A DNA stretch of 9,960 nucleotides from Acidobacteriota bacterium (GCA_021782525.1 JAJXUY010000036.1:1-9960); one strand, 5' to 3'; positions 1 through 5,911 are shown, counted from the stretch's first letter. Made by a program: numbers and translations. Notes: generated by a model not told the origin, from the sequence alone.

Positions 1-34
1 GCCCGAAGGCCTCTCACCTGGCTATGCGTTCAGC

Positions 35-126
35 GATCGGCTTGCTCCGGAATCGGTGATCGGCTTCGTCCGGAATGAGCGATCGGCATGCCCCGGAATC
101 GGTGATCGGCATGGCCCGGAACACGC
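35..126. repeat. Four tandem 23-bp repeats, likely IS21-family terminal repeat remnant
   Basis: Four consecutive 23-base units start at 35, 58, 81 and 104. Each begins GATCGGC and carries CCGGAA at its tenth to sixteenth bases; units 1 and 3 differ at only a few positions and unit 4 diverges at its 3' end. IS21-family elements are known to carry several such short repeats inside each end, where the transposase binds. No istA or istB gene is visible in the window, so this is either the edge of an element lying to the left or an orphan end. The array family is seen directly; the IS21 assignment rests on recalled resemblance. Confidence 0.55.
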
Positions 127-206
127 ACCAGATCCGCCAGTACGGGCTCGCCGTCGTGACCCAGGCCCTCGGCGACGCCTGTGCCACCTCGCATCCGGGG
201 CTCTGA

Positions 207-262
207 AGAAGGGCGCTCGAACTGACACTCCCAGATGGTCATCACCCGCCAGCGTTTTTGTC
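207..262 (-). pseudogene. Possible Vsr (very short patch repair) endonuclease C-terminal remnant
   Basis: Reading the minus strand from 260 gives QKRWRVMTIWECQFE. This resembles the conserved GWRVLxxWEC segment near the C-terminus of Vsr endonucleases, which nick T:G mismatches produced by deamination of 5-methylcytosine. A TGA at 263-261 precedes it and no N-terminal or catalytic part is present, so only about 15 residues survive and nothing functional can be made. The downstream residues on this strand do not look like Vsr. Support comes from context: vsr genes are typically adjacent to C5-cytosine methyltransferase genes, and one starts at 321. The match is short and could be chance; part of it is encoded by the arm of the hairpin at 245-273. 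Confidence 0.35.
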
Positions 263-273
263 AGGCTGGCGGG
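245..273. promoter_or_regulatory. Perfect 9-bp inverted repeat upstream of the methyltransferase
   Basis: CCCGCCAGC (245-253) and GCTGGCGGG (265-273) are perfect inverted repeats around an 11-base T-rich loop. The hairpin lies 47 bases before the methyltransferase ATG at 321. No T-tract follows either arm, so a Rho-independent terminator is unlikely. It could be an operator, an mRNA leader hairpin, or a leftover element end. The structure is seen directly; any role is inferred. Confidence 0.4.
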
Positions 274-320
274 GTATGAAAACCCTTACGACGCCACGCG
301 CGCGAGGAGCACCACCCCCG

Positions 321-1772
321 ATGAAGAAGTCCCGCAACCGACCAGTCGCCATTGACCTCTTCGCCGGGGCCGGTGGGCTTACCGAAGGACTTGAGCAAGC
401 TGGCATCTGGCCCGCCGTGGCCGTCGAGCTTCATCCGCAGCCCTCCCTGACCCACGCCTTCAACCACCCCAACACAACCCTCATCGCTGGAGACATCCGG
501 AAGCTCTCCTTGAAGCTGCTGCGCCAGAAGCTTGTCGAGCGGACCGGAAGAGCAGAGGTCGACCTCGTGGCCGGTGGACCGCCATGCCAGGGGTTCAGCA
601 CGGCGGGGAAGAAGGAGGCGCACGACCCCAGGAACTCGCTGTTCTTCCAGTTCGTGAACGTCGTGGCCGAGTTCAAGCCTCGGATGTTCTTGCTGGAGAA
701 CGTGCCGGGATTCAAGAAGATGCACGGAGGAGCGGCGTTCCACGAAGCGTCGCGCCTCTTCACCGACCTCGGCTACCAGTTGGTCGACACGGTGGTTGAG
801 GCCTTCAGGTTTGGCATCCCCCAGCGCCGGCAGCGGTTCGTCATGGTCGGGTGGCTGCCGGGGAAGGCCAAGCCGTTTCAGTGGCCCGAGCCGACTCACG
901 GCGCGATCGACGCCGACGTGCTCCCGCTCTTCCCGACTCAACTGCTGCCGCTTGTCACGGTAGAGCAGGCCATCAGCGATCTGGCCTTTGTCGAGCCCGG
1001 ATGGGAGGCGCGCCGGCAGGGGCTGCCCGTGGAGTCCTCCTTCCAGGAGGACAGGCGCGCGGGATGCGACCTCCTCTTCAACCACCTTGCGAGCCGTCAC
1101 CGCGAGAAGGCGGTCACGATGTTCTCCCATATCGACGAGGGGCGCACGATCAGCATGGTGCCCGAGGAGCACCGGAGCGCTAAGCGGACCATGGCGCGCC
1201 TCAACCGAAAGTCGATCTCCAACACGGTGCTCGCGCTGCCGGATGACCTGATCCACTACGAGCAGCACCGAATCCCAACGGTCAGGGAGATGGCGCGGTT
1301 CCAGAGCTTCGACGACGACTTCGTGTTCATCGGCAAGCGCACGTCCGGCTTCATGGAGCGGCGCTTCGACGTACCCCAGTACACGCAGGTCGGAAACGCG
1401 GTGCCGCCCTTGCTCGCACGGGCGCTGGGACTTGCGCTCCAACGGTCGCTCGGCGGCAAGATCGAGGACATTCGCGCCATCAAGGAGAGGCGGGCCCGCC
1501 ACTCCTGGGTGCGTGGGACCTCTGGTTTCGCCGGATACACGTTGTCGCCTGAGGCCGAGGGCAAACTGGCGCTGTTCGACGTGGATGGCAAGCCCATCCC
1601 CCTCCCGACGTCCGACACCGACCTGGCCGTCGTTGACGCCGCACGGCAGCACGAGTGGAAGAACCAAACCGATACGCGGAAGCGCGGCCAGTGGTCACCT
1701 GGAGTGGCCAAGCCATCTGCCAGAATGAAGGCACGTCGCGGCATTCGCGGCCGTGCGGCGAATGGGCCGTAG
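321..1772 (+). CDS. DNA (cytosine-5-)-methyltransferase of a type II R-M system
   Basis: Transfers a methyl group from S-adenosylmethionine to C5 of cytosine in a specific site, protecting host DNA from the partner endonuclease. All diagnostic C5-MTase motifs are present in the 483 residues: motif I AIDLFAGAGG (10-19, cofactor binding), motif IV GGPPCQGFS with catalytic Cys89, motif VI ENVPGF (126-131), motif VIII QRRQRF (168-173), motif IX RExARFQSFDDDF (322-334), motif X QVGNAVPPL (356-364). The target-recognition region should fall in about 180-320. About 110 residues follow motif X, longer than a minimal Dcm-type enzyme. ATG 321 was chosen because GAGGAG lies at 304-309 and motif I then sits near the N-terminus; in-frame TTG 258 and ATG 276 are alternatives. 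It converges on the endonuclease gene with 4 bases between stops. The recognition sequence cannot be read from here. Confidence 0.95.
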   Translation: MKKSRNRPVAIDLFAGAGGLTEGLEQAGIWPAVAVELHPQPSLTHAFNHPNTTLIAGDIRKLSLKLLRQKLVERTGRAEVDLVAGGPPCQGFSTAGKKEAHDPRNSLFFQFVNVVAEFKPRMFLLENVPGFKKMHGGAAFHEASRLFTDLGYQLVDTVVEAFRFGIPQRRQRFVMVGWLPGKAKPFQWPEPTHGAIDADVLPLFPTQLLPLVTVEQAISDLAFVEPGWEARRQGLPVESSFQEDRRAGCDLLFNHLASRHREKAVTMFSHIDEGRTISMVPEEHRSAKRTMARLNRKSISNTVLALPDDLIHYEQHRIPTVREMARFQSFDDDFVFIGKRTSGFMERRFDVPQYTQVGNAVPPLLARALGLALQRSLGGKIEDIRAIKERRARHSWVRGTSGFAGYTLSPEAEGKLALFDVDGKPIPLPTSDTDLAVVDAARQHEWKNQTDTRKRGQWSPGVAKPSARMKARRGIRGRAANGP

Positions 1773-1776
1773 GCCG

Positions 1777-2682
1777 CTACTTCTTCCGGCGCCGGACCCC
1801 GCCTTCGGCGGCTCTAGGGGTGGCCACTTCCTCGAGGCTTGGCGAGACCCTGATGGCCTTGCCGAAGACCTTTTGGATCAAGTCAGGGAACTCGCGGAGG
1901 CTCTGCCACCCAGCCGGCTTTGTGTCGTCGGTCCGCGTCGTGTAGCGGTGCAGGAACATGTAGGTGTTGTTCCGGCACTGGCCTGACTCGAGTTCCCCCT
2001 TGGGCAGGGTCGTCTCCATCTTGTAGATGTTCGCGGTGCAGATGGCGTGAGTGATTGGGTGCTTGGTGAGCACCCGAATCTTCGTGCGATGGATGGGGCA
2101 GTCGGCCACGTGGGCCGGATGCGGGCAGGTCGTTTGGTGGAGATCCAGGTAGAGCTTCCACCTGGCAGCCTGCCCAGCGCGATCGACAAGCGACGTCTTG
2201 GCGGAGAGGAAGAGCAGCGGACTGGCGTCGGATCCCCCCTCCTCCCACAGCGAGATGTCAATGTCCGGCTCAACCTTGAACGGGCCGCCCGTGTCGTTGC
2301 CGTAGATGGTCAACTCGTCCTTCATCGACTTCGGCGCGTTGGGCCCAGCGTTGACCGGGAGGTCGCTCGACTCCAACCACCGAAGAACACCGTACTCCAC
2401 CAGCCCCTGGTAGTTCGTGCCGGCCGAGCGCTTGATGGAGTTGATCGCGTCGATGCCCTGTTTCCCGGAGTCGCTGATCTGTTTCAGCACCTCGTCCTTG
2501 CTGCCGATGAACATCCGCGTGATGTGGGCAAGTGCCTCGCACTCTGGCCACGGGTCGCCATCCGCTTCCAGTTTCTTGAGCAGCGCGTCGTAGGGGCGGA
2601 TGCCCGGCATCAGCCGGCTACGCTGGCGGAGTTCAGCAAGCCTTCGCTGGCGGTTCTTGGAGGCCTGTTGGCGGGTGGTCAT
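1777..2682 (-). CDS. Type II restriction endonuclease, PD-(D/E)xK fold, BsaWI-like
   Basis: Predicted to cut unmethylated DNA at the site protected by the facing methyltransferase. The 301-residue protein shows a catalytic core of EPDIDI (138-143) followed by LSAKTSLVDR (159-168), i.e. acidic Asp140, an 18-residue gap, then S-x-K with Lys162 and Arg168. The block K-T-S-L-x-x-R followed by a Trp-Lys pair (175-176) resembles the BsaWI group of enzymes that cut sites with a CCGG core. Family placement is from memory of the motif, so moderate. A cluster C-x-H-x2-H-x3-C-x2-H at 186-198 could bind metal. The basic N-terminus (residues 1-23) may be disordered or DNA-contacting. ATG 2682 was preferred over an in-frame start at 2799, because the extra residues would be encoded across the IS66-derived sequence; neither has a strong RBS. 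No controller (C) gene is visible. Confidence 0.8.
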   Translation of the reverse strand: MTTRQQASKNRQRRLAELRQRSRLMPGIRPYDALLKKLEADGDPWPECEALAHITRMFIGSKDEVLKQISDSGKQGIDAINSIKRSAGTNYQGLVEYGVLRWLESSDLPVNAGPNAPKSMKDELTIYGNDTGGPFKVEPDIDISLWEEGGSDASPLLFLSAKTSLVDRAGQAARWKLYLDLHQTTCPHPAHVADCPIHRTKIRVLTKHPITHAICTANIYKMETTLPKGELESGQCRNNTYMFLHRYTTRTDDTKPAGWQSLREFPDLIQKVFGKAIRVSPSLEEVATPRAAEGGVRRRKK

Positions 2683-2770
2683 GGCGTTCAGGGTGCACGG
2701 TGCGCCAGGGGTCGTTGGGAGGTAACCGCCCGGGGAAGGACGTCTGGCGAGGTTGAACGGGCGGCGTGAT

Positions 2771-2792
2771 CCTCCGCGCTTCACTGCGGAGG
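2771..2792. repeat. Perfect 7-bp hairpin before the IS66-type gene
   Basis: CCTCCGC (2771-2777) pairs perfectly with GCGGAGG (2786-2792) around an 8-base loop. The right arm contains the GGAGG that serves as ribosome binding site for ATG 2798, so pairing in an mRNA would mask it. The motif GCGGAGG recurs at 4228-4234 before the second, degenerate IS66-type copy. The role is inferred; the hairpin is seen. Confidence 0.4.
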
Positions 2793-2797
2793 AAGAC

Positions 2798-2941
2798 ATG
2801 GAATATCAGAACCAGGCCCGTTGGAAGAAGCTCGTCGCCGACTACGAGGCAAGCGAGCTGACGCAGCGCGAGTTCGCCTCCGAGCGAGGCGTCTCGTTCA
2901 GCAACCTGCGCAACTGGATCTACGAGCTGCGCGACAAGGAG
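2798..2941 (+). pseudogene. Truncated IS66-family accessory protein TnpA
   Basis: From ATG 2798 about 48 residues read as the N-terminal helix-turn-helix part of IS66-type TnpA proteins (the 'IS66 family insertion sequence accessory protein' group): WKKLVADYEASELTQREFA, then RGVSFSNLRNWIYELR. GGAGG at 2788-2792 gives a good ribosome binding site. After KEG at about 2941 the homology stops and the DNA instead encodes, on the other strand, a serine recombinase fragment. The frame stays open to 3325 only as a shadow of that fragment. TnpB and TnpC of IS66 are absent, so this is debris of an element that recombined with the resolvase gene. It may lend upstream DNA to the endonuclease gene, which starts 115 bases away in the opposite direction. 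Confidence 0.7.
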
Positions 2942-3253
2942 GGGCTGCACCGGGCCGCTCGTGTCCAGCCAAGGCTCGCGCACGCTGACGACGCGGACGC
3001 CGATTCGGTCGCACTCCAGCACGGCCTGGATGGACGCGATCATCGTGCGGTGAAGCCGATCGAGCGCCCACACGACGATGGCCCCAACGCGGCCCGCGCG
3101 CGCGTCCTCCATCATGCGGTCGTACACGGGCCGGGCCTTCGCGGCGGACGCGACCTCGCGGTACTCGACGGTATTGAAGCCGCGGGCCTCAGCGAGCCGA
3201 CGAACGTCGGCGGCCTGGGACTCGGGGTTCTGTTCCTCGGTGCTGACGCGGAG
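2939..3253 (-). pseudogene. Serine recombinase (resolvase/invertase) catalytic-domain fragment
   Basis: The minus strand encodes LRVSTEEQNPESQ with the catalytic Ser codon at 3244-3242, followed by YDRMMEDARAGRVGAIVVWA, DRLHR and the segment REPWLDTSGPVQPLL. This order is characteristic of the resolvase/invertase N-terminal catalytic domain, which forms a covalent 5'-phosphoserine bond with DNA during site-specific recombination. The usual first residues (a hydrophobic strand ending Y-x-R-V-S) are lost, with Asp in place of the usual Tyr, and no sensible start codon exists. The other end is cut off at about 2939 where IS66-type DNA begins, so the DNA-binding domain is gone. About 105 of a typical 180-230 residues survive. 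It is not expected to be active. Confidence 0.8.
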
Positions 3254-3390
3254 GTCCTCACCGCGGATGAAAGTCTCCTCGCGCAGGTCGCGCACGTGCT
3301 CATCGTGACTCGCTACGGCTGCTAGGTGATGGCCGGATGAGCGTCGCGAGTGGGCGCCCGGCCGTGTGGCACCTCGAAAGGAAGCGTGCA

Positions 3391-3422
3391 GTGGAAGGTA
3401 ACCTTGCAAGAACGCCTTCCAC
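3391..3422. promoter_or_regulatory. Palindromic candidate operator/promoter of the MarR gene
   Basis: GTGGAAGG (3391-3398) and CCTTCCAC (3415-3422) form a perfect 8-bp inverted repeat with a 16-base spacer. Nested within it are AAGGTAACCTT (3395-3405) and the palindrome CTTGCAAG (3403-3410). TTGCAA at 3404-3409 is a plausible -35 element. The site ends 17 bases before the MarR start codon. MarR dimers typically bind such palindromes over their own promoter, so autoregulation is a reasonable inference; binding is not shown by sequence alone. Confidence 0.5.
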
Positions 3423-3439
3423 GTGACAGACTTCTCCTC

Positions 3440-3904
3440 ATGACTGTGAAGCGACCGACCCCCGAGGAACTTGCGGAGCAGCTTCGAGAGATCACCGTCG
3501 CGTTGCACCGACGCGCGCGCGCTGAGCCCGCTGACGAGGTCGTCCCCGGCGAGACGCTTCCTTACTCGCAGCTGTCCGTGCTGAAGCGCTTGGAGGCCGA
3601 CGACCCTGCGACGACGGCAGATCTGGCGCGCGCGGAAGCGATGACGCCGCAATCGATGGGGGAGATCGTGGCCGCGCTCGAAACCTTCGGCTACGTCACA
3701 CGTCGCGACGACTCCAGCCACGGCCGCCGGCGCCTCATCTCGATGACCGCCGCGGGGCGGAGAGTGCTGGCCGTCAACCGGGCGGTTCGCTTGCGCTGGG
3801 CCGCCAACGTGATCGCTAAGCAACTCGACGCAGACGAGCAACGGACTCTCGCCGACGCCCTTTCACTGTTGCGCAGAGTCTTCATGTCGGGACAGGCGTC
3901 CTGA
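3440..3904 (+). CDS. MarR-family transcriptional regulator
   Basis: A 154-residue protein of the usual MarR length. The winged helix-turn-helix spans roughly residues 41-105: LPYSQLSVLKRLE, then ATTADLARAEAMTPQSM leading into the recognition helix, then GYVTRRDDSSHGRRRLISMT, where the basic R-x-D-x-x-x-x-x-R wing and the SMTAAGRR strand-helix end are typical. Terminal helices (1-30 and 111-150) would form the dimer interface. MarR proteins usually repress a nearby gene until a small phenolic or other ligand binds. ATG 3440 gives the canonical N-terminus but lacks a Shine-Dalgarno sequence; the frame extends back to GTG 3350, across the palindromic operator, so a leaderless or near-leaderless transcript is possible. 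The next gene is a broken isochorismatase-like gene 30 bases on, probably its former target. Confidence 0.9.
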   Translation: MTVKRPTPEELAEQLREITVALHRRARAEPADEVVPGETLPYSQLSVLKRLEADDPATTADLARAEAMTPQSMGEIVAALETFGYVTRRDDSSHGRRRLISMTAAGRRVLAVNRAVRLRWAANVIAKQLDADEQRTLADALSLLRRVFMSGQAS

Positions 3905-3934
3905 GTGACCACCATCCGTAAGGAGTGTGAAGCC

Positions 3935-4107
3935 ATGCCCGCAACGGCTCTGGATCCTGGAACCGGTCTAGTCGTCACCGACCGTCAGAAGGGATTTTCA
4001 TCGTTTCGGGCGTCCCACTCGTCTCGGGACATCGTCGCGAACACCGCGCGCCCTGGCCGAGGCCGTGCTTGTGAACGTGGATGGCAGAGTGCTTCAATGG
4101 CCCGAGA
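3935..4107 (+). pseudogene. Frameshifted, truncated isochorismatase-like (cysteine hydrolase) gene
   Basis: ATG 3935 follows a good AAGGAG at 3920-3925. The first residues, ATALDPGTGLVVTDRQKGF, are the start of the isochorismatase/cysteine hydrolase fold, with Asp of the catalytic triad in VVTDRQKG. Homology then shifts frame at about 4046-4050: the reading ALAEA followed by VLVNVDG, typical of the second strand of the family, appears one frame over (4050-4085). A short in-frame segment between ALAEA and VLVNVDG also seems lost. The Lys and Cys regions are missing entirely, so the gene is inactive. The original frame runs on to a stop at 4246 without recognisable homology. It sits 30 bases after the MarR gene, a common arrangement in which the regulator controls a hydrolase. 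An intact but different family member lies at 5271. Confidence 0.7.
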
Positions 4108-4245
4108 CCGAGAGTTGCTGCAGGTACACATCATTGGCAGGCATGGGCGTCGTGTCCGGCGCCTCCTCGGCACGTTCGGCCATATCGGCGAAATCGCTTT
4201 GTCGGCGGTCGTGAGCGCGCTCTTCCGCGGAGGCGCCCCCGCGTG

Positions 4246-4407
4246 ATGGCCTGGTTCCGGTGGACGAAGCTCGTTGCGGAGTGAGAGTCGAGCGACCCGA
4301 CGCAGCGCGAGTGCGCGACGGAGCGCGGAATCTCGCCCGGCCACCTGCTTGAGATGATCTGGCGGCCGCGATCGAGCGCCTTCAACGGCTTGCCGAGTTC
4401 AGAATGA
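4246..4407 (+). pseudogene. Second, degenerate IS66-type TnpA remnant with in-frame stop
   Basis: From ATG 4246 the frame reads MAWFRWTKLVAE, a TGA at 4282-4284, then ESSDPTQRECATERGIS. This aligns column by column with the copy at 2798: W-x-K-L-V-A-(D/E), stop in place of Tyr, E-x-S-x-x-T-Q-R-E-x-A-x-E-R-G-(V/I)-S. Homology fades after about 4356 and the frame ends at 4405-4407. The two copies are diverged, so they are more likely separate old insertions of related elements than a recent duplication. GCGGAGG lies just upstream at 4228-4234, matching the context of copy one. No other IS66 gene is visible nearby. Confidence 0.6.
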
Positions 4408-4411
4408 CGCG

Positions 4412-4423
4412 TGAACGGGTTCA
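4412..4423. promoter_or_regulatory. Small palindrome upstream of the three-gene operon
   Basis: TGAAC-GG-GTTCA is a perfect 5-bp inverted repeat with a 2-base centre, 36 bases before the first start codon of the operon at 4460. Its size and place suit a dimeric repressor site, but no convincing -35/-10 pair can be seen and short palindromes arise by chance. Confidence 0.25.
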
Positions 4424-4459
4424 TGCATGTCCACTTAAAACTGATGGGCGGGAGTCACG

Positions 4460-4783
4460 ATGGAATGGTGGCATGGCATCTCCTACTTCTTCGGCGGCGC
4501 GTTTCTTGGCAACGCGATGCCACACCTCGTGACCGGGGGCATGGGTCGTTCTTTTCCAAGCCCCTTTGCAAAGCCACCGGGTCAGGGACTGTCTTCTCCG
4601 ACCGTGAACGTCCTGTGGGGTGTCTTCAACCTCGCGGTTGCCTATGCCCTGACCTGTCGGGTCGGAGAGTTCAGCCTACGCTCTACGACTCATGTGGCGT
4701 TGCTGGGAGCGGGGTTTGTTCTCATGGGCGTGGTGAATGCGCGCCTATTCGGACGCTTCCATGGAGCGTCAATCGGGTCATGA
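4460..4783 (+). CDS. Small conserved membrane protein, function unknown
   Basis: A 107-residue protein with three predicted hydrophobic segments: about 7-24, 48-66 and 77-95. Between the first two lies a loop with RSFPSPFAKPPGQGLSSP, a Pro/Ser-rich stretch followed by VNVLWGVFNLAVAY. That pattern (PFAxPPG...SSPxVNxLWGxFN) recalls a family of uncharacterised bacterial inner-membrane proteins I have seen in proteobacteria, but no function is known to me. GGGCGGGAG at 4446-4454 ends 5 bases before ATG 4460. Its TGA overlaps the ATG of the next gene (ATGA at 4780-4783), so the two are very likely translationally coupled and may form a membrane complex. The C-terminus LFGRFHG is probably cytoplasmic because of its basic residues. 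Confidence 0.75.
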   Translation: MEWWHGISYFFGGAFLGNAMPHLVTGGMGRSFPSPFAKPPGQGLSSPTVNVLWGVFNLAVAYALTCRVGEFSLRSTTHVALLGAGFVLMGVVNARLFGRFHGASIGS

Positions 4784-5274
4784 CGCGAGACTCGCGCGCG
4801 ATGATTTGTGGCGGCGGTTCCCTCGTGTTCCTCGTGGCCGCGACCGCCGTGCTCGTGGCACTGCTCCATCTCTCGGGCCTCCCAGCGGCGTTCCTCCGCG
4901 GGGCGATGGAGGCGGCGATGCTCGTCGTGGGGTACGTGGGCCTACGCTGCACCTGCGACGCCTTCCGGGAGGTCGCGCGAGCTCTCCCCCAGGTCCTCGG
5001 CTCGATAGGGGTGCTGGTCGCGGCATGCGGAGCCATCGGGTGGGCGCTCACGCGCGTCGGTCACCCGGATGTGCTGACCTCCTACTTCGCCACGAGGCCT
5101 GGGAGAGTCGATTCCATCGCGATCATCGCGGCTGGAACATCGGTCGAGTTGCCTCCCGTGATGGCGACCAAGATCAGACGCTTGCTCGCTGGTTTGCTGC
5201 TCGGTCCGACGCCTGCCAAGAGCGCGTTCCGCCTCGCCCCTGTCGCGCCTATTCCCCAGGAGATTTGTACGTGA
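4780..5274 (+). CDS. Single-domain AbrB-type membrane protein (putative transporter)
   Basis: A 164-residue membrane protein matching one copy of the repeated AbrB (Gneg_AbrB_dup) domain, of the family once labelled 'ammonia monooxygenase-like'. Hydrophobic segments lie at about 14-32, 45-56, 71-91 and 111-120, and the most typical block is residues 101-143: ATRPGRVDSIAIIAAGTSVE followed by LPPVMATKIRRLL and LLGP. Full family members have two such domains in roughly 350 residues, so this is a half-size form that would need to dimerise or pair with its neighbour. The substrate is unknown. This AbrB is unrelated to the Bacillus DNA-binding AbrB. The start overlaps the previous stop as ATGA; its own TGA (5272-5274) overlaps the GTG of the next gene. 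The short tail after LLGP looks divergent, so truncation of an ancestral longer gene is possible. Confidence 0.7.
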   Translation: MTRDSRAMICGGGSLVFLVAATAVLVALLHLSGLPAAFLRGAMEAAMLVVGYVGLRCTCDAFREVARALPQVLGSIGVLVAACGAIGWALTRVGHPDVLTSYFATRPGRVDSIAIIAAGTSVELPPVMATKIRRLLAGLLLGPTPAKSAFRLAPVAPIPQEICT

Positions 5275-5858
5275 GCTCGATCACATTCGACCCCAAGACC
5301 TCCGCCCTCCTCGTCATGGACTTCCAGAATGCCATCGTCGAAATGGTCGGCACGGGCAAGGACGCCCTCCTGACGGAGACCGCCAAACTCATCGACGCTG
5401 CGCGTAAGGGCGGAATGCGGCTCATCCACATCGTCGTCGGGTTCCGTCCCGGCTACCCCGAGGGGAGCCCGCGCAACCAGAACTTCGGACCTATCCGCGA
5501 GAGCGGTCGGTTCGCCGCAGGTTCACCGGGGACGGAGATTCATCCCGTGGTCGCGCCCAGACCGGGAGAGGTCATCGTGACCAAGCACCGGGTGAGCGCG
5601 TTCGCCGGGACGGACCTCGACATGATTCTGCGGGCGAACGGCATAGAGACTCTCTTGCTTGCCGGCATCTCTACGGGCGGGGTCGTCCTCTCGACCCTCC
5701 GCCATGCTGCCGACGCGGACTATCGCATCGTCGTCGTCGAAGATTGCTGCGCGGATCGGGACCCCGAGGTGCACCGCATGTTGATGGAGAAAGTCTTCGT
5801 ACGGCAGGCGACTGTGATTTCCGCGAGCCAGGCGACTGCGGCGCTCAGCGCACCGTGA
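5271..5858 (+). CDS. Isochorismatase-like hydrolase-fold protein
   Basis: A 195-residue protein of the isochorismatase/cysteine hydrolase superfamily, whose members hydrolyse vinyl ethers, amides or nicotinamide-like compounds. Asp17 in LLVMDFQNA and Lys105 in VTKHRVSAF fit the first two triad residues. The third region, LLLAGISTGGVVLSTLRHAA, has Val138 where the usual T-x-x-C would place the catalytic Cys. Other family members with T-S-G-V-V at this place also lack it, so this is a Cys-less subgroup whose activity is uncertain. VVVEDCCADRDPEVH (154-168) is the conserved late strand-helix. GTG 5271 is the start because AGGAGA at 5258-5263 is ideally spaced and the frame before it belongs to the shadow of the AbrB-like gene. 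GTGA overlap with the previous stop indicates coupling. Confidence 0.9.
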   Translation: MSSITFDPKTSALLVMDFQNAIVEMVGTGKDALLTETAKLIDAARKGGMRLIHIVVGFRPGYPEGSPRNQNFGPIRESGRFAAGSPGTEIHPVVAPRPGEVIVTKHRVSAFAGTDLDMILRANGIETLLLAGISTGGVVLSTLRHAADADYRIVVVEDCCADRDPEVHRMLMEKVFVRQATVISASQATAALSAP

Positions 5859-5911
5859 CGGATCCGGTCCGATCGGTCAGCGAACGAAACAGAGGTAGGG
5901 GTTCACGCTCG

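Noticed and set aside
116..206. Plus-strand reading RNTHQIRQYGLAVVTQALGD ending at TGA 204-206
   Set aside because: It might be the tail of a gene, but it has no start outside the repeats and I cannot assign it to any family.
261..1667. A 468-codon minus-strand frame opposite the methyltransferase
   Set aside because: It is a shadow: the plus strand shows all C5-methyltransferase motifs, while the minus reading has no recognisable domain and is rich in Arg, Leu and Gly typical of antisense frames in GC-rich DNA.
1770..1800. A bidirectional terminator between the convergent R-M genes
   Set aside because: CCGGCGCCGG near 1786-1795 is palindromic but lies inside the endonuclease gene and has no T-tract on either side.
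4120..4246. Plus-strand tail QVHIIGRHGRRVRRLLGTFG... after the frameshifted hydrolase
   Set aside because: No homology seen to the hydrolase family or any other; probably out-of-frame or rearranged DNA.
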